Source of the DNA: Rhyacichthys aspro | Taxonomy: Eukaryota > Chordata > Actinopteri > Gobiiformes > Rhyacichthyidae | Direction: 5' to 3' | DNA length: 64,000 nt | NCBI GenBank assembly: GCA_036850595.1 | Contig: CM072166.1 | Coordinates: forward strand, 13,472,758-13,536,757 | Shown: piece by piece, positions 1-12,461 of the stretch | Layout: each line of letters starts with the position of its first letter | Position numbering within the stretch: the first letter of the stretch is position 1 | The notes under the pieces: generated by a model | What the model was told of the DNA's origin: nothing | Seen by the model: only the letters and a program-made list of their open reading frames with translations | Database searches by the model: none | Program-made: the position numbers and the translations under genes

Positions 1-1392
1 GGGACAGGTTACCGGCTCCTGCTGCCAACAGTGTCCGGAGAGTGCAAATGTTTATTTAAAAAGTTATGTTCGCCTATTGATTTTATTTCATTTTCCCTCG
101 TCCTAAGCTGCTTGCTCTTGGCTCGGGCGAAGTGGCTGTCCATCACGAGCATGTTGTACGTCTCATAAAGGCTGCTACTATGGGATAATGTAGCCCCGTG
201 GCCCGATATGGCCGCCTTCCATTCAGTCTCTATTGGACGTGTGTCTGTATGGGACAAGTATGTAGTTTATGGGCCCCATCCAAGATAAATATGTCGGAGG
301 CCTTGCTCTTATAAGCGTCTGGACATGGAATATCTCACCTTCTACAATAATATAACAGTTAACATTAATATCTGATATGCCCCACTACCACTTATACCAT
401 GACCTGTATTTGTATTCAATTATTTTAAGTGGCTTTACGTTTAATATATAGTCTCGCGCTAAGATTACACCGCCCCAAAATACATAAATCTCAAATATTA
501 TCTTTCAGCTCGCTCTATAAAATGATTCCATAAGTGGCGTGTTTAACAAAAGGACCAAAAAAAAAAAAAAAAGGTAAAGATGAAAAGAGCCAGACGTTGT
601 TAAAGTCTGGCCCGGACAAAAGTTGAACGTATTGATGGATGGGATTTGGGCGATTCCAGCGTTAAAATGAAATGTTATGATAGCACTTACGCAGCGGTGA
701 GAACTTGTAAAGCTTTTTAGGGATAAAGAGCAGCTGGTAAGTCGTGTGTTAGGGGTGTCAAGGGAGCAATATCGACAAAATGGATGGGGCTTTAGAATCC
801 ATTCAAATCTGTGAAAGTGGGAAAACGATTAACTGTAGACTGTACGTAAAGATGGACAGAGCTTTACTGATACCTTGAGTCAAAATGAAGCCAGATTTCC
901 ACTGTTTTGTTGTTGATTGTTTTAAAGATTTGTTTTGGTTTTTTTTGGCCTTTTTTGGTGACGTTTGGTGGTAATAGTGTAAATTGCAATTGCTCATCTG
1001 TCTGTTCTACATTTTAGTTATCATGGAAGGGTGTTATTTGAACTGTATCCAGAGTCAGTCATGGCTGGGGTTTACTTAAATCAAAGGTGCTCACTGGTAC
1101 ATCCACAAAAACAGTTAAAGCTGTTGTATTTATATTGATGCTTTGCGATTTTTGGGGAAGGAGTCTCACATTTTACATGCCTTTTACATCATGTGATCAT
1201 TTCCAACCAATAGGATCAATGTGGGGTAGAATAAGTTAAAATCAATACAAAATAGCAAATTACTTTAAAGGTTACACTGATGAATCTGTAGTTTGATCAA
1301 GCTAGTTCAAGCTACTCTAGAGGTACTGGATCCATGCACCAGGGGGCGATAGAGAGGAGAGTCTTCTGTCCATCTTTACATATAGTCTATAG

Positions 1393-1790
1393 CACACATG
1401 TCAAACTCAAGGCAAATGTGTCCCTTTGCAATGTTTAATAAAATATTAAACAGATGAAAGGCACTAAACTATTCTAAAGATATGTAACAGGTAAAAATGC
1501 CACCTCAAAATGACACTAGCCATTTTAAAGAGACCAAAATGGGGCTTAAAATGGGGCCAAATTGGCACAAATTGAGGTGAATTCGCAAAATGATGCCTAA
1601 AAATTAGGTATAAATGGAGGAAATTAATGTTAAAAACAAACTGATGAGATACAGACTGAAATAAAGGGGCACTCTTACACAATAAACACTGTAAAATTTA
1701 AAAAGCTACACAATTATCACAATCTTTGGCCCCTGAAAGGATTCTTAATTACCATCCCGGCCCTTCAACACTTTGAGTTTGACACCCCTG
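1393..1790. mobile_element. Non-autonomous hAT element 1, copy 1
   Basis: Ends are cacacatgtcaaactca at the left and tgagtttgacacccctg at the right, imperfect inverted repeats. It is flanked by the exact 8-bp duplication GTCTATAG (1,385-1,392 and 1,791-1,798). At 398 bp it has no transposase. Terminal sequence is shared with element 2 at 6,941. Confidence 0.85.
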
Positions 1791-1798
1791 GTCTATAG

Positions 1799-4255
1799 GA
1801 TTAACCGAACTGTGTATAAAGTTCTAGATTCTTCTCGGTGACGGCAGAATAATTGCCATTTTGTGACAAACCTGATCAAAAACACAAAACACTTTTTACA
1901 TTTACAAATTCGTAACACTTCAGTATTCTTCTTAAAACCTCATCTTATTAAACAAGGACGAATGAAAGCATAAAGTTGTACATTAAAAATGACGGGATGT
2001 TTTTGCACAGATCGTTGCTTCCATCAATCCTCATTAAACATCCTTTATTCAGTCTAGATGGCCAAGATCAACGTGCTCCTGTCAGACTGTAAAGGTGACA
2101 CTGACATGTTTTATTGTGCCAGCGGCGGTAATATGTTTGGTTGGCTCTTCGGACAGAAATCTAAGAGGTCTGTATCCAGGACTTCCTCTGAGCACCTCTG
2201 GTTTAATGGGCTGAGTTTACACAAGTGAACAGTGAGCAGTATGTGAAAATGCATACATGCATTCAGACATGACCACAGTACATGAACACAAACACAGCTA
2301 AGTGATTAAAATTACGCCTAACGCTCTGATAGTCCCTGTTCTTTTCCTTGGAAGCAGACTTGATTTGTGAAAAACTCGACTGAAATTTTTTCACCGCAAA
2401 ATATCTCTCAATCTCGTTTTATACAAATCTACTTCAATATAACCTCTACATTAGCAGACTCACTGCAGTTCAGATCTGATTACTGTAATTATTTTGGCAT
2501 AAATATGAAGTAGAACTTTCCATATCTTTCTGTTGGGTCATAAATTGAGCAATTTGCGAATGGCGGCAAAAATGATTGTTTGGTCTTCTAGTGGAGCCTA
2601 AAAACCTATCAGACGGAGTATTAAATAATGAGAGGAGCTATGATTTGCCCTTTTAGCATCTCATTTTCCCCAACATTTGCAGCGAAAACCATGTGAGAAA
2701 CAGTGGTGAAGTGCTATAAATCATACATTTTTATTTTAGGTTACGCCCATACACAACAGTATTATTATGTTACCCTTTGCAAATTCTCACTGTCTCTGAA
2801 TGATGTTTCAGAATCAGTACCAAAACTCCATTATAGTACAGGCTGTGTCTGGGACCACTTCACTCATACATATACTGTATATAAACACACTTCTGCAAGA
2901 CTCTACTGAAGATGGACCACTGTAACAAACCTTACCTGGTGCTGTTTGTAAAGCAGTTTCATTATAAGCTCAAATAGGGCCCTTTAAAAACCCTGCAAGT
3001 TTATTTTTTGGTTTTTGTGGTGTTGTCATGACAACATGGTTGATAATAAGATGGGGCTCTGTTAGACTTTGTTGTTTGGTGTGACAATAGGAGTGTGTGA
3101 GTCACATTTCGTAAATCCATAACAAACTTAATTTTTGGAGTCTTATTGGGGCACATTCTATAGAATTACTATTGGAATAATATGTTTTTTAGTCATCACC
3201 ACAGCAACACCATAAAAAATGGGAGGACATTTTGGATCCGAGTGAACTATATGACGTGTTTGCAGAATTACAAACAAAAAACTAAATCTTTTGACATATC
3301 ATAGTGAGTATTGTTTCATTCTCTAGTTGGTGCTATTGTGCAATTTCACAGTTTTTTCGGTCCTGGGGAGTAAAAAAGTCATTTAAATTTGAACCAAACT
3401 GGTCATTGCACTTGTGAGTTCTAACACTTTCAAGGTTGTTAGCAAGCAAAAAACTGCACAGAGACACTTCACCATGATTCAACCCTTTAATGTAATGAAA
3501 AGAATTACTTTTGTTTACATGTTTGTTTAAATATGAAATATGAAATTGCTGATTCAGCGTTTTACAAAAGGCTTAGGATCAAACAATAAGGTGCTTGCAC
3601 AAGTAGTCTGCTTCTTTTAGTTCAGACTAAAACACAAAACAATCCCTCTATCTTGTCTTTCTCTTCCTGTTTAAAATCTGATTAGACATTTATGGTCCAT
3701 GAACTGTGCACATTTCAATCAAAACACACCAGTTGGACTTCATTACTTACTATACCTCAAGATAATGTTCCATTTGGGAGTTTGAACACAGACACAGACG
3801 AAGTAAACTGTAACTGTAAAGTAACTGTACAATAATCATGTAGTACTGATTTGTAGAACAGAAAAAAGAGTGTTTATGTTTAACACGGTTTCAGTGAATG
3901 GGACTTATTAGCTGTTTATCAGATGCAGTGATTATGTGGTAAAGCTGACAGGCCTCACAGTAGCAACACACTGCAGCTTTATACACAAGTCCTATCTGAT
4001 AACACACAAGGAATACAACAAAACATACCCAAAACTGTGGAAACAAACCCAAATTGTGTTCTTTTCTTTTAACTCTGTAGCTCAGTTTAGACATTAAATC
4101 ATTTGGTGTTGTCCAGTTTATTCAACAATAGTGCATCATAAAAATACAACACACTAGTGCTGCATTGTGTCACTAATACTCAAGTCTGTTGCTACTTGAC
4201 TTAAAACCAGCAGCTGATGCAGAAACCTCTGAAGAATGCATGATAAATGTTCCTG
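1799..4255. other. No feature seen
   Basis: AT-rich, non-repetitive by eye, only short open frames. The copy 2 equivalent is 38,026-40,435; it differs by a replaced stretch of about 90 bases (3,430-3,520 against 39,671-39,705). Confidence 0.6.
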
Positions 4256-4259
4256 CAGC

Positions 4260-4860
4260 GGAGTTATTAAACCAGCCGACAACACGTGATGATGAAAGCA
4301 GCTTTCCACCGCTGTTCATCTGAAGACAGGCGATGACAGCTTATTGCTCCGACGGCTGAAAACCGAGCTGACCGTGAGGATATCAGTGAGTCCTCCAACC
4401 CCGTGTCCATCATAAATAACCGCCGCTCTCTGCTGAACTGAAATAAACAGCGGCGGTCTTCCTGAAAAGCAAGCACTTCCTTTAAATAAACTCCAAGCAA
4501 GCTGAGAAAACTTCAGTCTTGTCCGCAGTCGGGCAGCTATTAGAGTTGACAAACGTCGTTAAAATTCAACGCTCCGAATAACAAATCTTTCAGCGCGAGC
4601 ACACATTCGCACAGACCCCCACAAACGACAAAGTGGTCCGGCTGAAACGGGGATACGTAGGCCGAGGGTGTCCGTGGGGAGTCCGGGGCCAGACTTGGGT
4701 TTCTCTCCAGGGAGCGACTCTGGCTAGCGCACATGCTAATGCCTCGGATGCCTCGCTTTCAGTCTCCGTGAAATACTGGGCTTTGTCCCGACCCCCAAAC
4801 TGGGCTTTTCAGCACCTATTAGTGTTTCGACTCACAGCGACAAAAGAAAGGTTTTGACAA
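4260..4860. promoter_or_regulatory. CpG-rich block, possible promoter or 5' UTR, copy 1
   Basis: CpG dinucleotides are dense here (roughly 45 in 560 bases by eye), far above the flanks. The block contains a palindromic CACGTG E-box at 4,283-4,288 and GC-rich inverted pieces (ccgccgctc and gcggcgg) near 4,415-4,460. Short open frames exist on both strands but none looks like a known protein. In fish, unmethylated CpG clusters often mark promoters. The direction of transcription is not evident. Confidence 0.4.
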
Positions 4861-6940
4861 AATGCCAAAACAGATCGTCACAACGCGATAGCTTCAAAAA
4901 GTCCTCCAAGAATAGGACTGCTGATTAGTAGTCGCTTGAGAAAACCGATGTCAAAAATGGTTTGTGAATGAGGACACAATGGAGACAATTTTACTGAACA
5001 GAAGGTGGTTTTGCAGGAAATGTCCCACATATTTACAAGTCAGAATCAAGACCAGAGTGTATCGGGACCACATTGAGAATGAGTCAAGAGGAAGATTGGA
5101 AGAGATACCAAAAACACTTTAAGTCTGATTATTTCAAGGATAATCTTACACCACTGTCGAGTATGTGTACAACTAACCTTCCTGAGTCCCTGGACATTTT
5201 TTTTTGTGCTTTTTGAATTTTATTTTTGGCTCTGTTGATGCAAATTAAAAAAAATGGCCAGGTTGAATTCTAATTTTTATATGTTTTCTTCAAGTCTTCC
5301 ATATACCGTTTAACCTAAATAGCGACACCAGAGTCCTTTATGCATTTTTGCAGATTGACTTTTTTTTCATAACCTGATTGTGAAATCCCTGAATTTTTCC
5401 ATGGCTACCATTAAAAACATTAGGGACCCGGAGGAGCAATTTATAAGTGACATAAATTTATAAATATTTGTTATGTTTGATGATGACTGTCGTTTATAAT
5501 GGCATTAATAAAAAAAACTAAATAAACATTTCAATAGCAATCATTAAAAGAGCTTTTTGGTGTCTAAGGGACTCATGTGGAGCACAAAATGAAGGGACCC
5601 TCAAGGGTTAAAGTAGAGGCCTCATTGTTCTTATACATTGCAAATGATTTATAGTCTGTATATATAGTATTAAGTATCCTATGGGAGTTCCACAAGGGAC
5701 TGTCCCTGCTCTATTTATCTTTACATTATCCAATACAGACTTTAAATACAACTTTGAGGCCTGCCATATTCTAAAACACACAAAACTTACTGTATTTTAT
5801 GGTTTGCAATGAAAGATAGACAGAAAAAACTAAATTATTACATACATTGAAGATTTTATATACTAAAAAAAAGATTGTTCACAAAGACCAACAGCACGTC
5901 CGAGTACTACACTACACAAGACGAGCAAACCAATGCATTACCTCAAAATGCTGTATAATGTGTAATGTTGCAATCTTGTGATGCCACATTTGAGTCATTT
6001 TGAACATTACAGATTGTCTCTAGGTTGTTCTTCCTCCGTCTGCTCTAAAACAACTGCTGAATACTATTCGTAGTGAGAAAACCAATGTCAACACCACTTT
6101 GCAAAAGATTTAGCCGCTCACATCGGCAGACAGTTCATCAGCGGGTTAGCAGAGAACGGAGACAATTTCACTTAATCCTCTGTGGCTAAATACAAGCCGT
6201 CCGTGCAGCTGAAAAAGCCAGCCACAGTCTTTTTCAAAGCCAACAACTGCAGTGCCAGCCCGCTCCGCACCAGCCGGATATTTGGCACTTTAGGACGGTG
6301 TGTATTTCAAGGTACAAACGAAAGCTGGTACCAGGCGCTTACCTCTGCAGGAACTTTGTCGTCAGTGTACGCTCAGCAGAATGATTTTGGGCATCGCAGG
6401 GTCTAAAGCTAACAAATTATGTCAATTCTATTCAAACAGAACAAACCCGCCTGGTGCAGATCAGGCCACAGTAACGTTTTAATAAGTGAACACTCTTATT
6501 TCCATGTATGGACGGCAACGTTTTGCATGAGCAGCAATTATACTTTGAATAAATACACATTGTGCTGTTGTAGCAGCTGCAGAGAATAAGAATATGAATG
6601 GAGCAGACATATTTCATAAGCTCTGGTGCAGACAGCAGCTTTACTGAAATAACAGACAGCAGCTTCCAGTATTCAGGCCTTACAAATGATATGAATAAAC
6701 CTCGGAGAGCTTGGGTAATCTTATCAAATCTGACAGACTCATTCAAATGTGAAGTGTGAAATGCAAACTGCCATAAAACTCAGGTACATTATTTACCAAG
6801 AAACCTTTTACTAAGTTTTTTGTCTCCCCTTTGACTTGGGCTGTGGTTGTCTGTGTGTGATGACAATAATATTGACCAAGCCCATACACAGTTAGACAAA
6901 ACCTTTAAAATGAACGGCTATATGCACCAAGCATCTAAAG

Positions 6941-7702
6941 CAGACATGTCAAACTCAAGGCCAGGGGCCAAATGCGGCCCTTTGGAATGTTTTATGTGGC
7001 CCTTCAATACATTTAGTAGTTTACATGTTTGGCACTAGGTTTGAACAGGTTTTAGATGGTTTTGATTTTTGCTACAAAGATTAACCTACCACCAACTACT
7101 ACCAACTACAACCTGTTGAAATCCAACTAAAACGTGTTCAAATTGGACTAAAACCTGTTCAAATCCATCTAAAATCTGTTCTAATCCACGTAAATCCTGT
7201 TCAAATTCAACCAAAACTTTTTTAAATCCAATTAAAATTTGTTCAAATCCAACTAAAACCTGTTCAAATCCAACTAAAACCAGTTCACATCCAACTAAAA
7301 CTTGTTTAACTCCAATTAAAATGTGTTCAAATCCAACTAAAACCTGTTCAAATCCAACTAAAATCTCTTCAAATCATCTAAAATCTGTTCTAATCCACCT
7401 AAATCCTGTTCAAATCCAACTTAAAACTTGTTAAATCCAATTAAAATTTGTTCAAATCCAACTAAAACCTGTTCAAATCCAACTAAAATCTCTTCAAATC
7501 ATCTAAAATCTGTTCTAATCCACCTAAATCCTGTTCAAATCCAACAAACACTTTTTAAAATCCTATTAAAATTTGTTCAAATCCAACTAAAACCTCACAA
7601 ATGAAGAAGAAATCTCACATTCAAACGTTTATTTCCTCCGGCCCCTGAAAGGATTCTTACTAACTATGGCGTCCCCTCACTAATATGAGTTTGACACCAC
7701 TG
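6941..7702. mobile_element. hAT element 2 with internal minisatellite, copy 1
   Basis: The inverted ends cagacatgtcaaactca and tgagtttgacaccactg are flanked by the exact 8-bp duplication ATCTAAAG (6,933-6,940 and 7,703-7,710). The 762-bp interior from about 7,110 to 7,600 is a degenerate tandem array of a 20-21 bp unit resembling tgttcaaatccaactaaaac. No open frame for a transposase. Confidence 0.9.
7110..7600. repeat. 20-21 bp minisatellite inside hAT element 2, copy 1
   Basis: About two dozen degenerate units of tgttcaaatccaactaaaac are arranged head to tail, including larger repeated blocks (the aaatctcttcaaatcatcta group occurs twice). The array lies wholly within the transposon. Confidence 0.85.
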
Positions 7703-7710
7703 ATCTAAAG

Positions 7711-9253
7711 GCTGACAAACAAAAGAAGTGTGGAGTACGTTTTAAATGCAGCATTAAAATCATTATCACAGAATCTGTTAATTAAAAAACATAATGCACA
7801 TAAGTCACATGTTTAAACCGATAACTTACGACTTCGTACGATATAACTTTACAATGCTGCAAGCCAAAGTTAATGCTTGTTATTGTCTACTTTCAACTTG
7901 AAATAACCTGCTCTAGGGTGTTGTTCAGTGTTGAGCAAGCTTCGTGATAATGAAAACATCGGGATAAACTCCAACTTTACCTCACTGACCTCCTAATCCA
8001 GCTTCGTTGGGCTTGACGACAACAACAACAAAACAACATGAACCAACCACAACTGAAAAACCCCTCTTCTTTATCGCTCCTTGGAAACCCAAACCTAAAA
8101 TATATCTGTTACATCTTCAGATAAGCCACAACTAATAAAATCCGACAAACCTGCAGCTTTAACGGCATACATTGTTCTATACAGTTTCAATTTACAATGG
8201 GAGACATCATGGAGACTGACTGCTGACACACACTGCTCAGGGAACACGCTGCTTTTGTCAGACGCCCACATGTGTTTCCAATGGGGGGATATTAGATTGG
8301 AGCTGGTCGTGAGCAGCGTGCACATAGACATACTGTATGTGCGCACACTGAGCTATATGGGACTGATGCAGGTTGGTGGCAGTGGGTCAGCGGGTTCGGG
8401 TTACGCACTGGCTGCTGAATGTCTAACAAGGAGGATGTCAGTCTTATTCGAGAAGCGGCCGTGACAGCAATGAGATTCAGGAGAAATGAAACCTTAGTAG
8501 AAAAGATTAGGTCGACGGTAAAGGAGGCGGTTTAGGTTATGGGTTTGCCCTTTTTATGGTCCGCAGTGGCCTGATGTGATTGAAGTGCATTAGGTAATGA
8601 GTGTGTAGGGAAAAAAGTTTGTGTTAAAGAAAAATGTTAGTCCTTTCAGTTAGATTTTTCAGTGTGCGCTTTATTTGATTATTTATTTATCAGGCGACTT
8701 TTTACTTTTGAACACAAATATCTGCACTTTATACTCCTTGCATTGTCAAAACAGCCTTGTTACGTTTACAACCTCTGACGTAAAAGACGGATCTAACAAG
8801 AGAGGGAGAATCAAGCGTGAAAATAAACGAAGAGAAGCGATATGGATGAAGAAAGCAAGTCAGGCAAAATCATCGATATCGACACAGAAAGCAAAGACAT
8901 TCGCCATCTATTTATTTAGCCGTATTTAAGAGAACTGTTTGAATTTATGGTTTCAAGAAAACCACAAGCTTCTGGCGTTGAAGAGCTCTCCATCTAATCT
9001 GAAAAAACACACATACAGGATCTTATATTGCTATTCTGCACAAACATCTATAAGTGTTTGGTGATTGTGTGGTAAATGATGCCGAATGAAAGTAATTGCA
9101 TCACAAATCGCAATTGGAAAACGTGCAGATTGTTCTTGAAAGAGTTATTGCAGAGTTATCACAAATATAGTGTATCATTAACAGCAAAATTAATCTTTAC
9201 TTTGTACTACTCATTTCAGAGAATGTACTTTTTTCTTTTACTTGAGGAAAGAA
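7711..9253. other. No firm feature seen
   Basis: Short open frames occur on both strands around 8,095-8,464, with a TGCAG/GTTGGT donor-like site at 8,370 and several cag sites in reverse. Nothing supports an exon over chance. The copy 2 equivalent is 43,900-45,455. Confidence 0.5.
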
Positions 9254-9261
9254 GTTGAATC

Positions 9262-9740
9262 AGGGTTCTTCCACCTTTTCTAAGTTCAAATTCCAGCACT
9301 TTTCAAGCACTTTCAAGGTGTGTTTTCATGTTTTTAAGCACCTTACAACTGCGGTAAATTACATGTTGACATATGTATACCATATGTTTTTCTCATTTAA
9401 ATCCATTGTGGTATAAAAAAAGACTTAAATTGTTTAAAGTGTTGAAACCCTTGGAGCATAGACAAGGGATAGTTCACCCAAAAATGAAACTTGTCTGATC
9501 AAAAAGATGTAAATTTACACGAGTTTTCTTTATGTGCAAAATGCAATTTTTTTTTCCTAAGGAGAAAATTACTCTTACTAAGAATTATTACTTACTAAGA
9601 TTGTGAATTATTATTAAAGCAACACAATCAAACAAAGAATTTCAAGCACTTTATCCAAAATCCAAGGACTTTTACAACCTTGAAAACACTAGATTAAAAT
9701 TCAAGCATTTTCAAGGATTTCAAGCACCCATATGAACCCT
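9262..9740. mobile_element. hAT-type MITE 3, copy 1
   Basis: Starts agggttcttcc and ends tatgaaccct, inside an exact 8-bp duplication GTTGAATC (9,254-9,261 and 9,741-9,748). The interior carries the 'ttcaagcactttcaagg' phrases typical of an abundant teleost MITE family. 479 bp, non-coding. Confidence 0.85.
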
Positions 9741-10409
9741 GTTGAATCAGTATTTCTACTTTTACCACAATCATCTTTAACTTTTACCTCTACGTTTGCC
9801 ACTTCTTTCTGTATGACTCCCTTCTGTCCATGCAATGATTGATTGGTCTTTATATGCTTCATGCAACACATACACAAACAAAAACCTTCATATATATTTC
9901 TAATAGGACACAGAGTATGGATAAAAACTCTTCTCCAACTCTGTGGAAAAAAGCTTACGTTCGAATAACACACAGCTAAGTAAAAGTTTATGTTTTCAGC
10001 GGCTAGCCAAATAAATGAAGCGGTGCAAATGTGAACACATCAGTGGGATTTGGACTTGTTTTGGACGTGAGGAAGTGGAGAGCGCATTAAGCCGCTGGAG
10101 CACCTGTGTATTTATATAAGCCTCGTGATGTCATCCCTCCACAGTAAACATTTATCTGTGTTTTATGATGCCAATCCAGATCATTAGCGAACGCTGAGTC
10201 AATGAGAGAGAGAGACCACTGTCTGAGGTCTGAAGGTCCAGATTACACTGTCTGGAAGAACAGCTGCTCCATAAAAAACACTTAACCATTTGTACAAAAA
10301 GGTTTAATGTGGTGGTTTTGGTGTCCTTAGTCTTTTTGATATAGGTTACATATATATTTTTCAGTAGAGGCCTAGGAAAATGTCTGTTGATCAATTTATT
10401 ATCTTATCA

Positions 10410-11030
10410 TTGAGTCCTGCCATGTTCTAAAACACCCAAAAATGATAGGGGCATGAGAAGGATAATAAATAGAGTAAAAACTGTTATGAATAGTATATTG
10501 TAAAAGAAATCATTTGTAAAAAAATAAATAAATAAAAAAATCAGGCTTCAGATGCTGTCTAGTGTTTATTAAGAGAGATTTTAATAGATAAAAACCTGAA
10601 AACCGGAAAAATTGGCCTATCACATGTTCGGAAATGGAGTGCTCCCATTGGTTGACACCAGCTTTGTCATATGACGTTCCAGGAAGTTTAGTAGCTGCTG
10701 ATTAAGTGTATTTTCAGCTCTGAATATGCTTATTAAAACAGAGAAACAGCTCAAAAAAGAAAAGCATCAACAGAGAAAAGGGAAGCAACGTAAAACAGCG
10801 ATAAATACTGTCAAATAAATTACGTAATGGAGATAATTGCCGTTCTAAAGCTAAACTCTAATCTTATTTTGATGAAATGTATGAGTATTTTGAGGAGGAA
10901 AAATTGGTCTGGTTTTAATTTTTTAATAAAAGAGAAGGCTGCTTTCGGGGTAAGTGGAATCTGAGTTAGGCACAAAAAAAAAAAAAAAAGAAAATTAAGG
11001 AGTGGGGCTTTAACTTCCGACCAAATTGTT
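10410..11030 (+). repeat. Older interspersed repeat, plus orientation, copy 1
   Basis: Same family as 14,045-15,000 in opposite orientation. AT-rich, with an A-run at 10,974-10,989. No inverted ends were recognised, so the class is unknown. Confidence 0.6.
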
Positions 11031-11066
11031 TTCAGAACTTTCAGAATCGGGTTTTTGGACAGCCCA

Positions 11067-11823
11067 CTTAATGTGAAGTTCAGTATTCTAGCCTAGCTGT
11101 AAAAACATTATGTTTTGTGTGACATGTAATTTTGTGACACAAAGTGTAAGTGTACAGATGAAAAAAGAAAGTTTTACACTTAGTTATTCCAAAGATATAC
11201 TATCTTTTCCTCAAAGCCACACAGATTGCTAATGATCTAACAGCAGATGCATTTGATAATTTGATGTTTTACTGTTTGATCTTTTGCTGTGATTGTATAT
11301 ATCCGTGATTATGTTTTACATTTGTTTGATGTTCAGTTGCCTGCTATCTTGAAAAAAGGATTGTTAATCTCAGTGGATCTTTTCCTGGATAAATAAATAA
11401 ATAAATAAATCACACTGTGCAAAAGTAATACCTGTAAATCCAAAACTACTTTCTCTTTGAACTTTGAATAAAAAGATAACACAAAAGGAGTAATGTGTGG
11501 CAAGTTTTGGATAAAAGTTGCAAAGCTTGACGTGAGACTTATTATCAATAGCAGACGATTTATTTTGATTTACATAGCCATTAGCTAACCAATATAAAAC
11601 AATATTCTAGTAATAACAAGCAGTATTGTCGATGATTGCCACAACAAGGGATTTTTCCACAACTAACTCCTCATTTATCATTAAAGGGCCAAAAATATAC
11701 ATTGGCCCAGAAGCTTAAGTTAGGTTTGGAGTCAGCAGCATCTCACAATTTTTGCTTTGACCTTGAAATATGTGGTCATGTTTGGATAGCTGACTCCATT
11801 GGAATAGTTACTGTCACAAAAAG
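11067..11823. other. 757-bp segment present only in copy 1
   Basis: Copy 2 has just five bases (aattg) at the corresponding point (47,286-47,290). The segment lacks inverted ends or a target duplication, so deletion in copy 2 is more likely than insertion in copy 1. It contains part of an interspersed repeat (11,215-11,410). Confidence 0.8.
11215..11410 (-). repeat. Interspersed repeat, same family as 35,106
   Basis: In reverse it reads tttatccaggaaaagatcc followed by the gcaactgaacatcaaaca text found at 35,150-35,330. A (taaa)n run lies at its end (11,391-11,410). Confidence 0.65.
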
Positions 11824-12214
11824 CATCGATACGGTCCTGCACGAACATTTAGTTGCCATTAAACTTGGTGCAAGGGTCAAAACAGTCATCGCTACAACTT
11901 TTGCTTAGCGGTGCTTTTTCACGGGATATGACAAAGCCGTAGCCTACCCAGAATGCCTAGTCAGTGTTTATATTCCCTGTAAGTGATCAGGCTGGTTGCT
12001 TAGTCTGAAAACCCTCACCAGTCTTGTAAACGATACAGATTTATTGTACACCTGGCCTCTGACGGCTTGTTAAAAAGCGGGTTTAACGCTCTGCAACGCA
12101 AAAATGAAAGAAATCTAAACATCCAAACGGGGATTTTTGGAAACTAAAGCCAACGTAGGAGAGCATTCTTGTAAATACTATTATCAGAAGTTGGAATTCT
12201 GGTCGGCAAGTCAC

Positions 12215-12461
12215 CCAGATAATGGTGCAGAACCTGCCCGTCCTATAGGAGGTCACGTTGGCGTTGTTCGCACTGCCGACAGTAGTTCCAGGACCGGACT
12301 CGGCGGGGGTCTGGCCCACACACAGCTTCGGTACAGCCCGAGCGTGGCGAAGGTAAACAGTGATGAAGCTCAGAAGCAGCGTGAGCCCCGTCACAGACAG
12401 AAAGAACAACAATGAAGCTGCAGTGATGAGCCATGGAGGGCTTTGGACCTGACAACGCGAT
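12215..12461 (-). CDS. Exon B, copy 1: membrane-segment exon of the same unrecognised protein
   Basis: A 247-bp minus-strand block follows an acceptor (ctgac branch-like site, then ggccacag) and ends at a gtgact donor. Its first base completes the split codon of exon A (giving Lys); 82 codons follow without a stop. The product begins SRCQVQSPPW, then has about 27 hydrophobic residues (WLITAASLLFFL onward to FITVYL), the basic stop-transfer-like RHAR, then a Ser/Thr/Gly-rich tail with an NVTS motif. This suggests a single-pass or multi-pass membrane protein. An open frame does run further upstream to an ATG at 12,652 in copy 1. Copy 2 differs there by indels that break it, while the 247 bp themselves carry none, so I take the upstream part as intron. 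Against coding function, all four differences from copy 2 change an amino acid. Confidence 0.5.

Noticed and set aside
6343..6402. 60-bp minus-strand block between tttag and a gtaagc donor, as a further exon of the exon A-B gene
   Set aside because: The donor is good, but exon B ends in phase 0 and this block then meets a TGA; the acceptor tract is also weak.
7110..7600. Regular 20-21 bp repeats resembling a CRISPR array
   Set aside because: Units are contiguous and degenerate without unique spacers, and the array lies inside a hAT transposon in eukaryotic DNA.
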